Origin: Epiperipatus broadwayi | Taxonomy: Eukaryota; Onychophora; Udeonychophora; Euonychophora; Peripatidae | NCBI GenBank assembly: GCA_028023455.1 | Contig: JAQFVV010006255.1 | Coordinates: 4,342,001 to 4,406,000, forward strand | Direction: 5' to 3' | Length of the DNA: 64,000 bases | In this document: positions 1 through 12,402 of the stretch, piece by piece | Layout of the letters: every line of letters begins with the position of its first letter | Numbering within the stretch: position 1 is the stretch's first letter | Translations under genes and position numbers: made by a program | The notes under the pieces: generated by a model | What the model saw: the letters and a program-made list of their open reading frames with translations, nothing else | Told to the model about the DNA's origin: nothing | Databases searched by the model: none

Positions 1-530
1 ATATCTAATTCATAAATGTTGCTACTTAGTGATACCATTTTTGTTTGTTGGAACAACTATTTTCATATCAATTTCTAACAATTCCATGAAGATTTATATT
101 AACAGTATTTCACTATCTTCTACTGGAACTTTTTTTCTATTATCAACTGTATAATTCTGCAGTGTCCTGAGGTATTATTCATAACTTTATTTGAGATAAA
201 ACAAATTTATCCAATGTTAAATAATAAAATAGAATAAGAAATAAAGAGTAAATAATAATTAAAAATCTTGTATGAATCATTAATAACTTTTATTTATATA
301 AATTTACTTGCAGGCAAAATATTATATTAAAGTCATAGTTTTATATTGGATTTATATTATTATAAGGAGTTAGTTGAGATAGGTTATAAATTTAGGTATG
401 AATACACAAAATTAAATTTGATCTTATTTTTTAAATTATTACCCATTACATCTTATGTATGGCTTAATAATAATATTATACAATAGGGCATAAGCACTTA
501 TTTAATTTCTGGCATTGTATAAATATATCA
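1..530. other. AT-rich stretch, no gene seen
   Basis: Low-complexity AT-rich sequence. I see no coding region, RNA gene or clear repeat. Confidence 0.6.
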
Positions 531-1000
531 TTTACATTTTTGGTTGCATAATATAAGGCATGAATAAAATCATTTGCTTGTGATGAACAGATATACATTT
601 TTGGCCACCAATGTGTTAGGCAATTTATAACAGTAATTTATGATAATAATATTTACTGTTAACATTTTGGTCATCAAATTATGAGACCATCAAAACCATG
701 CTACCTCAATTATATTATATTACATTTTTGGCTACCCATCAATGAAGATTGATTGATATAAATCTCTGGATTTTGATTAATCTCATTAAGTTTTGAGCAA
801 ACCCATTTTACATGAAGAATAAGGTTTGTTACATTTTGGTCATCCAACTGAGGCTTGAGGAAAACCATTTTACTTAATGTTGTTTGTTACATTTTCAGCC
901 ATTCAACAGCTAGGATCAGTTAATATAAATCTATGAGTTATTGACTGTTACATTTTGGTTACTCAATATGGTTCTCAAAAAAAAAAAACCTACTTTATCT
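531..1000 (+). repeat. Irregular array of a PBS-like motif
   Basis: A motif close to TTACATTTTGGTCATCCAA recurs about seven times, beginning near 531, 593, 657, 721, 830, 886 and 948, mostly 56 to 64 bases apart with one gap of about 109. The sequence between motifs is partly shared as well, for example aaaccattttac near 680, 800 and 860. The motif resembles the junction of an LTR end and a primer binding site in LTR retroelements, and a Gag-like relic lies about 1 kb downstream on the same strand. This may therefore be the decayed leader of an LTR element. It could equally be an ordinary degenerate minisatellite. Confidence 0.55.
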
Positions 1001-1959
1001 GAAATTATCTTATATATATTAGATGTGCAGTAAATGAGATGATTAATATAAACCATGAGTGGATTAGAATAATAAAGAAATAGATATATAGGAATAAAAT
1101 TGTTAATCAATGGTCATAACTAATACAAGTTATATTTATTTATAATAAGTGTTATATTGGTTAAACTAACAATAATGACTCAATGGATAATAATTATTTT
1201 AATTTTATAATTATGTTTATTGATATGATAAATTTTATTGTTGGTTGTTGAATTGTTAAAGTTTTTTTCTGGAGATGGATGTGGGAGTGCACAAATAGAT
1301 ACATAATAGAGTTATGAAGTATAAAATGTAGGAGCTATAAAATATTTTTATATAAATGCACAAGAAAAGTGTAAATAAAGACAAAGTATTAGATGGTGAT
1401 ACCTGGATTTGTCAAATTATAATAAAGGTTAAAAATTTGTAATTTTAAAAGCACCAGAATATATGCTGTATGTTGGTAAAACACAAAAAGAATGTGAGCT
1501 TACTGATGAATATTTATTATAGTTTATGAAGAAATCATAAAATAAATAGTTAAATGTTTTTGAAGTTAATGTATTAGTTTGCTGACTGTTTATTGTTTCA
1601 CAGTTATTTTCTGGAAAACATTTAACACTTCTGTATGAGTTTATTGACAATGACATAACACTAAGTTTTTTGTACATAGTTTAAAAAATTATAATAGATG
1701 ACAATGAGAAAGGTATAATTTGAAACCAAAAAGAAGCATACATAAGTTTGAGTAATACCCCTATGGATGGATTAATCAATCATGATTAAGAAATGATGCT
1801 AATATAGAACCCTTTGTGAGGATATATATGTATATACAAACACATAGATAAGTAACTAATTAAGTTATAAAAATAGAAATATAAAGCATAATAAGGAGAA
1901 ATTAGTTATTCATTTGTGTTCTCCACTTTAAATGAAATAAGATATGCAAATATAAACTA

Positions 1960-3480
1960 AAATATGGAAATCAGAAAAAATTAGAAATATTAGAGCAGAG
2001 AAAAGAAGTAATTGAAGTTTTCCTTACATCAAAAATCGATCAAGATGAATATATAAAAATAATGTTGAAGAGCTTAATGAGTGAAATAAAACAAAGCCAA
2101 GAAAAATTATCATGAGACATAATAAATAAGATTGATGAAAATCAACAACAAATAAAACAATGTCAGGAGAAGCTCAAGCAAGAAATAAAGCTAGGAAGAG
2201 CTCAAGCAAGAAATAAAATAAAGCTAGGAAGAAATGAAAGAAAGCCAAGAAATATTAATAATAAAGATAGAACAGAGCCAATATGAATTACAAAATAAAT
2301 TAAAGCAAAAAATTAAACTTGTACTTTTAAAATTGATTCAGAAAATAAAAATATGACAAGAACAGATACAAAACTCAGAAATTAAAGTTAATGAGTTAGA
2401 AAATAAAATGGAAAAAACACAAAATCAAATGCAGGCCAAAATCAATAAATTGGAAAGTACCATAGAAAACAGATAGAATTGGACCCAGAAAATGAAAACT
2501 AAAATTGAAAAATATAGATTAGAATGCCAGAACAAGAATAAGTTCTAGAAACTAAAATAAACAAATGTCAACAAAAAAATAATATAAAAAGAGGTAGAGA
2601 AGATACAGAACAAGAGGAGGAAATCATAAAGTTAGAAATTTAAATTCAATAGAATCATTTGAATTGTGGAATTAATTTAGATGTAATACAGTCTAAAATA
2701 AATAACTTAGAATTCCACTGACAACCTATGATTAATCAAGGTAAATTATGTAAGATAATTGAGAATATAACTCTAATAGAAGAAAAAGTAAAGAATTTAA
2801 GGCAAAATAAGAAAAGGGAATTGATGCCATAAAAATAATTTTAAAGAAGAATATCAAACAAAAATCAAAAATCTTATGATAGAGATTAAAAGGCAAGGTC
2901 AAGATGAAATAAATAACCCCATGTTAGTTTATTAAAGCATTATAATGAAAATGGAATACAAAGTAATAGTATAAAAGTAGTTAATAGTGATAGTAAAAAT
3001 CATTTGTCACAAAGAGATATAAATGATAAACACATAGGTAATATTCAAGAACAGTAAAAAGCTAGTTAGCCTACAGAAATTACAATACTATATCCAAATT
3101 CATTAGGTTTAAAATATTTAAAGATGACATTGGGGAAAACCTTATAGAGCATTTGATAACAATACAAAAATTACTTTCTTTTCATGGATTGTGTGGAAAA
3201 GATTGAAAAAAATTAAGATACTATAAGGGGGCTGGTTGAAGTTTTAAATTAGATCCCAAGAGATTCAAAAGACATAGAAAGAGACCACATATGAGATGGA
3301 TGAAATAAAGACATTTGTTATGGTGCTATGGCAAGGCTAAGGCTTAGAGACCCTGTATTAAACTTGGACAGACTTTTATTCTACAATAAATTAATAATGG
3401 TTGAAAATGATCCTAATGATGTAATTAATTTGCATAACTGTAATTCCAGTTATTGTAAAATATATGCTCTGTAATAACAA
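1960..3480 (+). pseudogene. Decayed coiled-coil Gag-like coding relic
   Basis: The plus strand is strongly A-rich. Read in shifting frames it gives long runs of Lys/Glu/Gln-rich, heptad-like protein, such as SEIKQSQEKL near 2090 and NKIDENQQQIKQCQEKL near 2130, broken by many stops and frameshifts. Near 3110 to 3165 a non-coiled segment, FKDDIGENLIEHLITIQKL, resembles the opening of an LTR-retroelement Gag capsid domain, where a short acidic motif precedes an amphipathic helix. A direct repeat around 2170 to 2230 (gctaggaagagctcaagcaa) adds to the decay. No start codon, protease or reverse transcriptase was found downstream. The assignment rests on composition, the coiled-coil look and one short motif, so a host coiled-coil pseudogene is also possible. 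Confidence 0.35.
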
Positions 3481-3499
3481 GATCTGAAGAAATACTCAG

Positions 3500-5300
3500 A
3501 CCATACAAGCATGTTTTAATGTATTACAATATTATGTTACTTTTAAAAATATTCCTTACTAAGAAAATATTATCTTTGACATTATTAATTAATATTCAAT
3601 TAACAAATAAAATCATTATTACCAATATATTCCAGTATCACTTGCAATAATATTTATTATAAAATGGAAGTTGAGAAATGATAAAACTTCCACATTCCAG
3701 ATGTGTGAATAACATATTTTAAATCATCATCATTAAATAATTCATTGTGACAAATTTAACTAGCTCAAAGAGAAATGAGCTGTGGTTATTTGAATCTTTC
3801 CCATTGCAATTAATTTTACAGAATAATAGGTAGCTAATAAAAATTTTACTAATACATTTATTCTTCCCTTTATTGACATTATATATACATTCTTTACACC
3901 AGAATATGATTGGGCATTATATGAGGATTTACCACAGCAAACAACATCAATTGTTGTCCACTATAATTTTTTTAAAAATTAGAATTTTTTTTAAAAAAAC
4001 ATCTGTCATTTTGTAAGATTAAAACTGATATGGAATAGTGATTTCATTAAAGTTACGTCTTCCAAGAAGAATATAAGACCTTTGTATTAAAAATATACAA
4101 TACAGATTTTATTCATTATACAATAGTTTTGACCACAAAATTAATATAAATTAAGGTACTTATTTAAATTTCAACTAGTATTCTTTCAAAACACCAGTCT
4201 TATTATGATATATCCAAAATAAAGAAGATTTTCATTGTTAATGACTTCAAAAGCAAAACAAAATGCCCATTTCATTCAGTACAACACACAAAATCAAAAA
4301 CATACTTTATTATCATACAATAACAAAGTGTATTCATAGTGAATTCTTACAATCAATTTTGGTTTAAAATTCATATAAATATTATTTTACTTACAGTTAA
4401 AAATACTATCATAATTCATAAGTTATATTGAGGAAAAAAAAGAAAATATAATGTAATATATTATGTAATTAATAATCAACTTTACATGGTTAAAGGTTAC
4501 TAACATAAATAATAATACCATTTATTTGCTCAAGGTTAAATCAATAATTTCTTAATTTGTTTCTAATGTATTCTAGATAATAGTGATTTTTATAGAAACA
4601 TAAAAAATATATTATTGGCAAAAAAACCTTAATCAATTACAATATTAAAACTACAGCAATTAACTGTATATTACATTTCTTTATCTAATTTTTATTTAAG
4701 TTTGATTACCATTATATAAAATAAATTCCAAACTGTTGCTTTAAAAAATTAACATGATTGCAAAAAAAAAAAATTAATCATTTTATTATATAAAAATAAA
4801 AAACTTTGGTAAGAGAAAATAAAGTGCACCAAAGAAAAATATATTCTAAAATGTATATTGTGTTACATTATTTTTAACATGTTTTATTTTAATTTAACAA
4901 ATTGTGATTCAGAAAAAAATATTCTCTGGCTACTAAAAAGCAAAATTGCAGACTGTCAATAAATAAGTTATAATTTTTTTAAATAAAAAAAAATTGCAGC
5001 TACTGAAATGTTTTCATACAGAAAATTTAAGCACAAGTTAGTACTTTCTTATTAATAAGCTGCTTAGTAAAATGTTTATTCATTAATTAACTTATTAAAT
5101 ATCATTTTTATATATTTTAAATTTAAAGTAATGAATTATTTTCAATCCAGAAACTCATTATAATTGCTTATTTTTTATGCACGATAATTTATTTTCAAGG
5201 CATTTTAGGAACCAACTGAGTTTTCTGTGTCAGGAAAAGGTGTATATATATAATGCAATCTAAGACCAGTAAGAGTATAATAAATATTATTTAAATATCT
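3500..5300. other. AT-rich intergenic stretch, no gene seen
   Basis: Poly-A and poly-T runs and simple AT sequence. No open frame longer than chance, no RNA gene and no mobile-element structure recognised. Confidence 0.6.
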
Positions 5301-5303
5301 TTT

Positions 5304-5525
5304 CTATGATAAGCATTTATTCACTTTCACAAAAAAGATTAATTTATTTAGATTTTAAATAATAAATAGCTGAGCAATGCTTTGAACCTACAAGGTCATA
5401 TTCATAGTGCTTAAATTTAGTGTCTGAAGTTGACCTTCTGGGTTGAAAGCATTGCTCATCTATTTATTATTTAAAGTCTAAATATATTAATCTTTTTTTT
5501 GAAATGGATAAAAGCTTATCATAGG
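5304..5525. repeat. Foldback (palindromic MITE-like) element
   Basis: Two arms of about 95 bases (5304-5398 and 5431-5525) are inverted copies with only scattered mismatches. Matching blocks include ctatgataagc/gcttatcatag, taaataataaatagctgagc with its inverse, and gagcaatgcttt/aaagcattgctc. The loop is about 32 bases. There is no internal coding capacity, so if this is a transposon it was moved by another element's enzyme. No convincing target-site duplication was found. Confidence 0.8.
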
Positions 5526-5529
5526 ACAT

Positions 5530-8025
5530 AGTAAAAGAAAAGTAAAAATTGTCACAGAATTAAATCTCTTTCATTCAAAAAAAATTATTTTTGATACCAA
5601 ATTCTAATCATATCTAATGCTTTACTACATAAAAAATTTACAAATGAGATACAAATTATCTATACTTCTCATTATTTAAAAAACATTTAGATATAACACA
5701 GATAATGAGAAAATCTAATATTTTTCATGTTATCTTAATAAACATTAACAACTAAAATTTTCAATTTCCATGATACATAATATTCACTTAAAATTAATTT
5801 ATTTTTAATTTTTAATGCTACCTAATTTTTCAATAAAATTGTTTATGGAATCTTATCAATTTTATTTTAAATCATCTCAAATAAAAAGAAAAATTCTGAG
5901 ATGATAACTTAAAATGTAAAGAATGTCTTATTATACTTTCATAAAAACTACTTCTGAAATCCTGCATATAAAAATCAAAAGAAGCTTATTGAATAATTTA
6001 TATAATCATGGCTGAACAATCATTAAAAATATCACATTAGTTACATAAACTTTTGATTTATTAGTTTCTACACATTGCCCCCCAAAAATAATACCAACAA
6101 AAATTTCTTTTTTAAATATTGAAGTAAAAATAAATAAAACAATATTTGTAATACATATAAATGGTCAAAAAAAGTGTAGCAGTTGGAACTTGTTTATATG
6201 TGGTTATTCCATCTTTAATCTTACACTTGTAAAAATCTGAATATTCTCCAAGAATTATTATTTTTTGAAAACTTCTACTTGCTTTAGGAGATAGAAGATG
6301 AATAAAGTTTTTAATCTATACTCCTATGCAATGTGATATGTTCAATAGTCATCTTCTACAGAAATATGAATAAATGTAAAATTTCGAGTTTCAAAATCTT
6401 TTGTTATTAAATTGATAACTATAATTTGAATATTTAATTCATTTTAAACAAATCCATCATTCTAGATATTAAAAAACAAAAATTGAATTAAATTTTCCAT
6501 TCACATTAAGTACATACATCACAATGATTCTTCAATATGGAAAATAGAGTGAAACTAATTTCCTCAATATATTGGTAATATTTCTATCAAAATTGCAGAT
6601 ATTTCAAACACAATAAACAAAATACCATCAATAAATTACGATTATCCTTAGAAATTACATTTAAGGGGCACTTTGATGGAAAATTTCTAATATTGAAGCA
6701 ACATGGCTGATTAAAAAAAAAAATCCAGCTCCAACAACCTATAATTTTTTTAAACCATAATACAATTGCCGTAGCACATTATTCTGTAATAATAATCTAT
6801 TGTTGATCTTAGAGGAATCCATATAAGTTATAAAATTTAATTAAAAATTGAATTCCAGAAAACAGTTTTATATCTAAATTCTTTCTAGTTAATGATCCTA
6901 ATTACCAAGTAGAACCATGAAGCAGTTTTTTTAGAGTATTCTTCTTTAGATTGGAATATTAAATACAATGTTTACCAAATAAATACATGGTTTTGACAAC
7001 AGAATGTTGTCAAATCAGTTTCAATACGTTTGTCCTTGTTATACTACAAAGTAAATAAAAAAACATCCATTTACATTTGGATTTCAGGTGTATAAAGACG
7101 TAAATATATATTAGATAAATAAAACAAATTTACCCTATTAAGTAAATTGAAAGTAACATTCTCTTAATTAATAATATACTTACATTTTCAAAGTATATTA
7201 TTAATTTTGTCTTACATTAACATATGAAAAATGATTTTAATTTTTTAATTAGACAAGATACTTTTACTTAATTGAGCTTCGACTTTCAAAAATTCAAAAG
7301 TAACCAAAGAAAATCTTTCTTTTACATAGTTATGTTACAGAATTTCACAAAAATATTTATATTAACAGTCCACTATTCTTTTGTAGACCCATCATTTATG
7401 GTTTCAATAAATGATGGTTAAAAGGCAACAATATTTAAATCAATACTCAGAAAATTACAAATTTATAAATTTGAATGCATAAATTTTTTATGTGCCCACA
7501 TATAAGAATAAAATGATGAATCATATCTTAATCACCCATTCCCTTATCTCATGTATATGTGTAAGCTCAGATAAGTGTGTGTTTGCTGAAACAATAAAAA
7601 CATTATTGAAAACATATGGTAATTTTGATATGAATTATTAAATAAAAATTTCATTTAAAATGACTCTGAAGCATAAATTAATAATGATGGCAATTCTATC
7701 TGATGAAATGAAAAAAATAATAATTTAGTCCTGAAAAAATGCTTTTACTGAGCAAACTCATTTACATATGTACTCACCCAGATTTGAATATATATATATA
7801 TATATATTCTTATTCGATATATTTCTTAGGCACTGTCAGGAATCAAGAGACTCATGATTTTATTGTTAGCCAATAATCAAACTATATTAATTAAACATTC
7901 ATATTTACATAATCGAGGAAATATTATATAGAATGGGTATCAATAAATGAAACTAAATGCAGACATATAGTTTAAAATTATTTATTAACACTATTTTAAT
8001 AAAACAATCTAATAATATTTTATGG
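5530..8025. other. AT-rich intergenic stretch, minor hairpin only
   Basis: No gene seen. A short hairpin with near-perfect arms (ccatcattta / taaatgatgg) lies at about 7389-7419, and a run of AT dinucleotides at about 7790-7808. The rest is low-complexity AT sequence. Confidence 0.55.
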
Positions 8026-8029
8026 ACTA

Positions 8030-8180
8030 ACAGCTTCAGTAGTGGGATTTGCGACATGATTATATTTTAAAGAATACATTTATTTATTTAGACATTATTT
8101 TATATTGATGATTTCAGTAGCGGTATTTCCGATACTGTAATGTTTACAAAAGGAATACATTTATTTGAAGGCGTAATCTA
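8030..8180 (+). repeat. Two diverged tandem copies of a ~72-bp unit
   Basis: The segment ttcagtagtgggatttgcga near 8036 recurs as ttcagtagcggtatttccga near 8113. Each copy is followed after a similar distance by gaatacatttattt. This is a duplication of about 72 to 77 bases with moderate divergence. Fragments of the same pattern (acatttatttgag) continue to about 8340. Confidence 0.55.
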
Positions 8181-8319
8181 GCTACCTAAAATTCTCGAGT
8201 AAGTATTTCTAATGCATGCCTGGAGGGATTTATTCCTTTGCAATGCAAGAGTCTAAAGTATGGGTTATAAGAGTAATGGCAGACATATATTTATTTAATT
8301 AAAATATTTATTTATAACT

Positions 8320-9015
8320 AAGGGCAAACATTTATTTGAGAGTGAATTATGCAGATAATGCAGAGGCGGAGTGATATATAGAATAATAAGATTAAGTGAA
8401 GGAACACGTGGCACACTTCAGAAAGGCGATATAGAATGGCAGTATATTGAAACTGCAATGCCGCGAATGAATTTATAAAACTGTCAGGCTGGTCTCTGCC
8501 ACGGCCCGACAAAGTAAGGTGTCACATAAGCATAACCAGGGACAAGCGGTACGTGTCGCAATTTGCCGCTGGCTGCATGACAGGTCAAATCCTACGGGAG
8601 CATTTATTATGTCCGCTTGTGTAGGACGACGGGGGTTAATTTCAACCCTGAAGAATCCGGAATATTTACGGCGGAATAGATCATCGCGTCTCTAAAACGT
8701 AACACATGTATACTTATAAACGATTATGATAAGATTTAAATGGATTTCTAATTCGGCCCGACATTATCAACATTTACTAAAGAACGTTGGTGACTCTCAA
8801 AGAAATGTAATTTTCTGGAATTATTCATGATGATTTAATATATACAAAACATATCTAAACTGGGAATGATTACAACTAATATGCCAGCCATTTGCGAAGT
8901 TGTAGACCCCTGCATTACAATAAATGAAGCATTGAATGCGTGTCGATTTATATGAAAGTTAAGTTATTAAAGAAAGTAAATATTAATGAAAATTTGACAC
9001 GCATTCATTGTTTTA
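8320..9015. other. GC-richer patch with CpGs and a short inverted repeat
   Basis: This patch is visibly less AT-rich than its surroundings and holds many CpG dinucleotides, for example tacggcggaatagatcatcg near 8667 and acgtgtcgcaatttgccgct near 8550. An inverted repeat pairs gaatgcgtgtcgattt (about 8935) with aaatttgacacgcattc (about 8990). I find no open frame with a recognisable product. It may be an old regulatory or untranslated region, or the edge of a retroelement. It sits beside the small-protein relic at 9.3-9.6 kb. Confidence 0.35.
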
Positions 9016-9290
9016 AACGATCATAGATTTAAACTTTGAAAATAGAGACAATTGTGAGCATGCAATAATTAAATAATAAATATGGATAAAATGTAGATTT
9101 TAGAAATACGCACCCCAGATAGAGTGAGGTAAGCTAGATTATTAGAGAAATTTACACATTAAATTAATTATTCAATTTTAGTTATACAAATGATAGTTTT
9201 TACATTTTATAATTTAGATAAGTATTATGAAGAAGAGCTATAGCATATTATTAGAGTACTCTAGAGTTTGAATACAGACAGGTACCTGTT

Positions 9291-9639
9291 TTATAAGAAG
9301 TCCTCCGATTCCATTAGTTTAGCAGCAAAAAGTTCACGAGTGGCAAGTCTTTCTTGTATTTAGATATTTCATTTAATTTCACAACAGCAGCAGCTTTTTC
9401 ATTTATTTCAGGCAGCAGATCTTCATGGTGAATTTATGACGGGCAATGGAAAGTTCAGCATCCGGTGGGCCATAACCCGATGGAGAATAATCTAGGTGCT
9501 TTACTCGGTCATACCTTGGCAGGAACAAATTATTTTTATATTTTTGGAGACTCTCAGTGATCGAGAGCAAAGCTAAAGTTTTAAGGAATGTCTCCAGCAA
9601 GTCTAAGATGGCCTCTTTTTTTATCTTGATCTCTCACAT
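9291..9639 (-). pseudogene. Decayed small-protein coding sequence, about 115 codons
   Basis: I do not recognise the family. Reading the minus strand from an ATG at 9639, the frame runs through a premature TGA at codon 2 and then stays open to about 9403. It gives a hydrophilic protein with a leucine-rich start (LLETFLKTLALLSI) and a distinctive segment, RYDRVKHLDYSPSGYGPPDA. After a one-base loss near 9420 the coding look continues in a second frame (DLLPEINEKAAAVVKLNE). After another loss near 9350 it continues in a third (RLATRELFAAKLMESEDFL), which ends at a TAA at 9291-9293. Normal codon-like composition carried across three frames indicates a real former protein with two frameshifts and one nonsense change, possibly a retrocopy because no intron is seen. 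A live gene with sequencing errors is the alternative. Confidence 0.5.
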
Positions 9640-10211
9640 TTTTGTTAAGGTATTTTTAGGTTCTATTTAATCTGCCCTGAGGATAATCAAGCATTTTGTT
9701 GGTTTTTAATTAAAGAAGCTGCGTTCTATTGTTTACATTTTACATTTACTAATTACATTTTGGGGAATTTTTCTTTAATTAATCTATTATCTATCAATGA
9801 CCGATGCTTTTAAATTTCAAAAACATAAAGGGAACATAACATTATTTTAACTTTTAATTAAATATTACATCAGATATTTTTAGAATTATTATTAAATGAA
9901 ATTTAAACAAAGCAATAAATACGAACTTTATAATCCAAAATAAATGATTAAAATTATACAATATATAACTAAAAGAAATCTAAATTATATTATTTTATCC
10001 CATTTTTTGGTTTAATTGACGAATTTTGTTTGTTTTTTCAAATTTTTACAATTTTATATATTAAAATTCACACCCACACCAATACATAAAAAGTTGATTT
10101 TGGGAAGGGTTTATGGGGGGGGGGAGACAAAAAAGGGGAGACACAGACGGATCGAACCTCTGTTTCAATATATATATATTCTTATTCGATATCTGTATTT
10201 CTTCAAAGTTA

Positions 10212-10740
10212 TATATGTAATCTTGTAATTAAATAATAATAAATACAGTAACATAAATATATATAAAATACAACTTTAAAAACTTTTATCCATCTACGAC
10301 TGCTTTTGACTAGCTTCATAGTCTTTGTCAACTAACTCTTTCAAACATACTTTCAAAGTCTAACATTCCCACAATTCATTGATTTTTATGTTTGCTGCCT
10401 GTCTGTTTATTAAGTCATGCTTGCATTTATATATTCACATAGCTTCCTTTATTTTCTTTTTATTATTGTTTCTTTCAATTTGTCATATTTTCACATTATA
10501 CTCAAAATTAAAACCATATATACATGTGAAGCTATGCTAATATATAAATGCAAGCACAACTTAATAAACAGACAAGACAGACTTGTGGAAACATTAGACT
10601 TTTACAGTATGTTTGAAAAAGTTAGCTGACAAAGACTATGAAGCTAGTCAAAAGCACTCCTAAATGGATAAAAGTTTTTAAAGTTATACTTAATATATAT
10701 TTATGTTACTGTATTTATTAATATTTAATTATAAGATTAC

Positions 10741-10745
<5 letters not shown>
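10212..10745. repeat. Large foldback element, arms of about 220-235 bp
   Basis: The left arm (10212-10446) and right arm (10529-10745) are inverted copies. Shared blocks include gactagcttcatagtctttg with its inverse, cttttatccat with atggataaaag, and tgcttgcatttatatatt with its inverse. The left arm carries a small insertion, around cccacaattcattg, that is absent on the right. The loop is about 82 bases. Short frames inside the arms are shadows of this structure. An AT then GT microsatellite abuts the right end. Confidence 0.85.
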
Positions 10746-10771
<26 letters not shown>

Positions 10772-10776
10772 GGTAT
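10739..10776. repeat. (AT)n(GT)n microsatellite
   Basis: A run of AT dinucleotides passes directly into a run of GT dinucleotides at the outer end of the right foldback arm. Confidence 0.85.
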
Positions 10777-11704
10777 GAATGAGCTCCTCTTTCAATATAT
10801 TACTATATATTTAAAACTTAAATTGTGCCTTAGATAAGTACAGATTATATTATGTGGCTCTAATATTATTCATCGTTGTGAAGCATCTCAGTTTTAAGCA
10901 TCTCTGTAAATACTTGGAATATGTAATTAGAATATTAATAAATTACTTGGAATAAATAACTAGAATATTAATAAATTACTGCAAATTAAAAACTGCTGTA
11001 AATTATATGAGATAATAATTTTCTATTTTATTTGTAACGTTTTTAAAGATATTTTAATTCCATTTACTAAAAGAAATGTATGTATGAGTTTATGCATACA
11101 TGTGTGTATCTATGGGTGGATGGATGTTATATATATGTACATAAAGTGCTATAGGTATTTGTGTATGTATGCATGTATGTATGTGTGGATGGAGTACAGA
11201 TGCTTAAAGTAACAACAAAAAAATAATGCTCTACAAATAAGTAATAAAGCTTTATTTCAGTTTAAATAGAGATATTGCATTTATTTTGTTAAATTACATT
11301 TATAAAATGTGTTAAGTTTATTGTGTAGTATTTATTGAGTAAGATTTTTAATATTAATTAAATGAAATTTAAATGGTCTATCTTATAATATCTATTAATT
11401 ATATATTTATAATCATGTAATATAACAAGTTTTTGGGTTTATATTATTAATGTAGCATCCTTGTATGGATCTGCATGCTGTTCAAACTATATATTGATAA
11501 TTTATCCAATTCTGCAGTTTTCATTTTTAAATATATCTAACAACTTGCTAATAATATGAGTAAAAATAAAAATAATTGAATAGCTTATTGATCAGGAATT
11601 TATGAGAAATTAGAGTTCCAACAGTACTGCAGTTGTAGCTGTGATCCATGGACTTTAAGCTTTAGAGTCTGCAATTCTACCAATGCACAAACCAATATTT
11701 ATTT

Positions 11705-12000
11705 CACCACATGATCACCATTTCTTATGCTTGCACATAACTGTTATAAAACACAGACAAAACTCTCCATACAGTAGAGCCACTCAGTACCAGCCAGAGT
11801 AATCAATGGATGCCAGGCTGGCATCCATTGATTACTCTGGCTGGCACTGAGTCTGGCATCCATTGATTACTCTGGCTGGCACTGAGTCTGGCATCCAGTG
11901 ATTACTCTGGCTGGCACTAAGTGTCTCTACTGTATAGAGAGTTTTGCCTGTGTTTAATAACATTTATATGCAAGCATAAAAAATGGTGATCAAGTGATGT
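11705..12000. repeat. Foldback element of the 'aaaactctcc' family with internal tandem array
   Basis: The outer arms are inverted: atgatcaccatttcttatgc (11711) matches the inverse of gcataaaaaatggtgatca (about 11974), and aaaactctccatacagtag (about 11759) matches the inverse of ctactgtatagagagtttt (about 11926). The inner arm ends in agtaatcaatggatgcca, and its inverse starts the tandem array at 11818. Two relatives sharing aaaactctcc and ctactgta lie at 12334-12402 and 14116-14258, so this is a local family of non-coding hairpin elements. Confidence 0.85.
11818..11922 (+). repeat. Three tandem copies of a 35-bp unit
   Basis: The unit ctggcatccattgattactc plus tggctggcactgagt occurs at 11818, 11853 and 11888, with a few changes in the last copy. 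The array is on only one side of the foldback, so the opposite inner arm can pair with any of the three units. Confidence 0.9.
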
Positions 12001-12333
12001 TTAGTGGTTTAACACTAATCCTGCCTAATAGGATAGTGGTAGCTATGGTTATTAAAGAGCCAAAGACACCAAAATTTACAGGTACTGAACTAAATTCAGA
12101 CCCATATGACTATATAAGCTATTGAGCTTAGATTGAAATATTGTGTTTTCAATTTTATTCTCATAGTTTTGTAGTTAAATACAGATAAAAGATGACTGCT
12201 GGAGGATTGTATTAGATCCTAAGATCTAGGTGCAGTGCTCTCATATCCAAAGCTCCTCACTGACAAAGCCCAGAAACTAGTTTGAGGATATTGGATGAGT
12301 AGGCACTAGATGAGGATTTTATGCACAAGCCTT

Positions 12334-12402
12334 CTGGCATCCATTGATTACTCTGGCTGGCACCGAGTGGCACTACTGTATGGAGAGTTTTGCTTTTGTT
12401 AA
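12334..12402 (+). repeat. Partial copy of the same foldback family
   Basis: It begins with the 35-bp unit sequence (ctggcatccattgattactc) and runs into cactactgtatggagagttt and tgcttttgtt. That is the right half of the 11.7-kb element without its left arm. Confidence 0.75.

Noticed and set aside
11818-11922. CRISPR-like array.
   Set aside because: Direct tandem units without spacers, in a eukaryotic foldback element.
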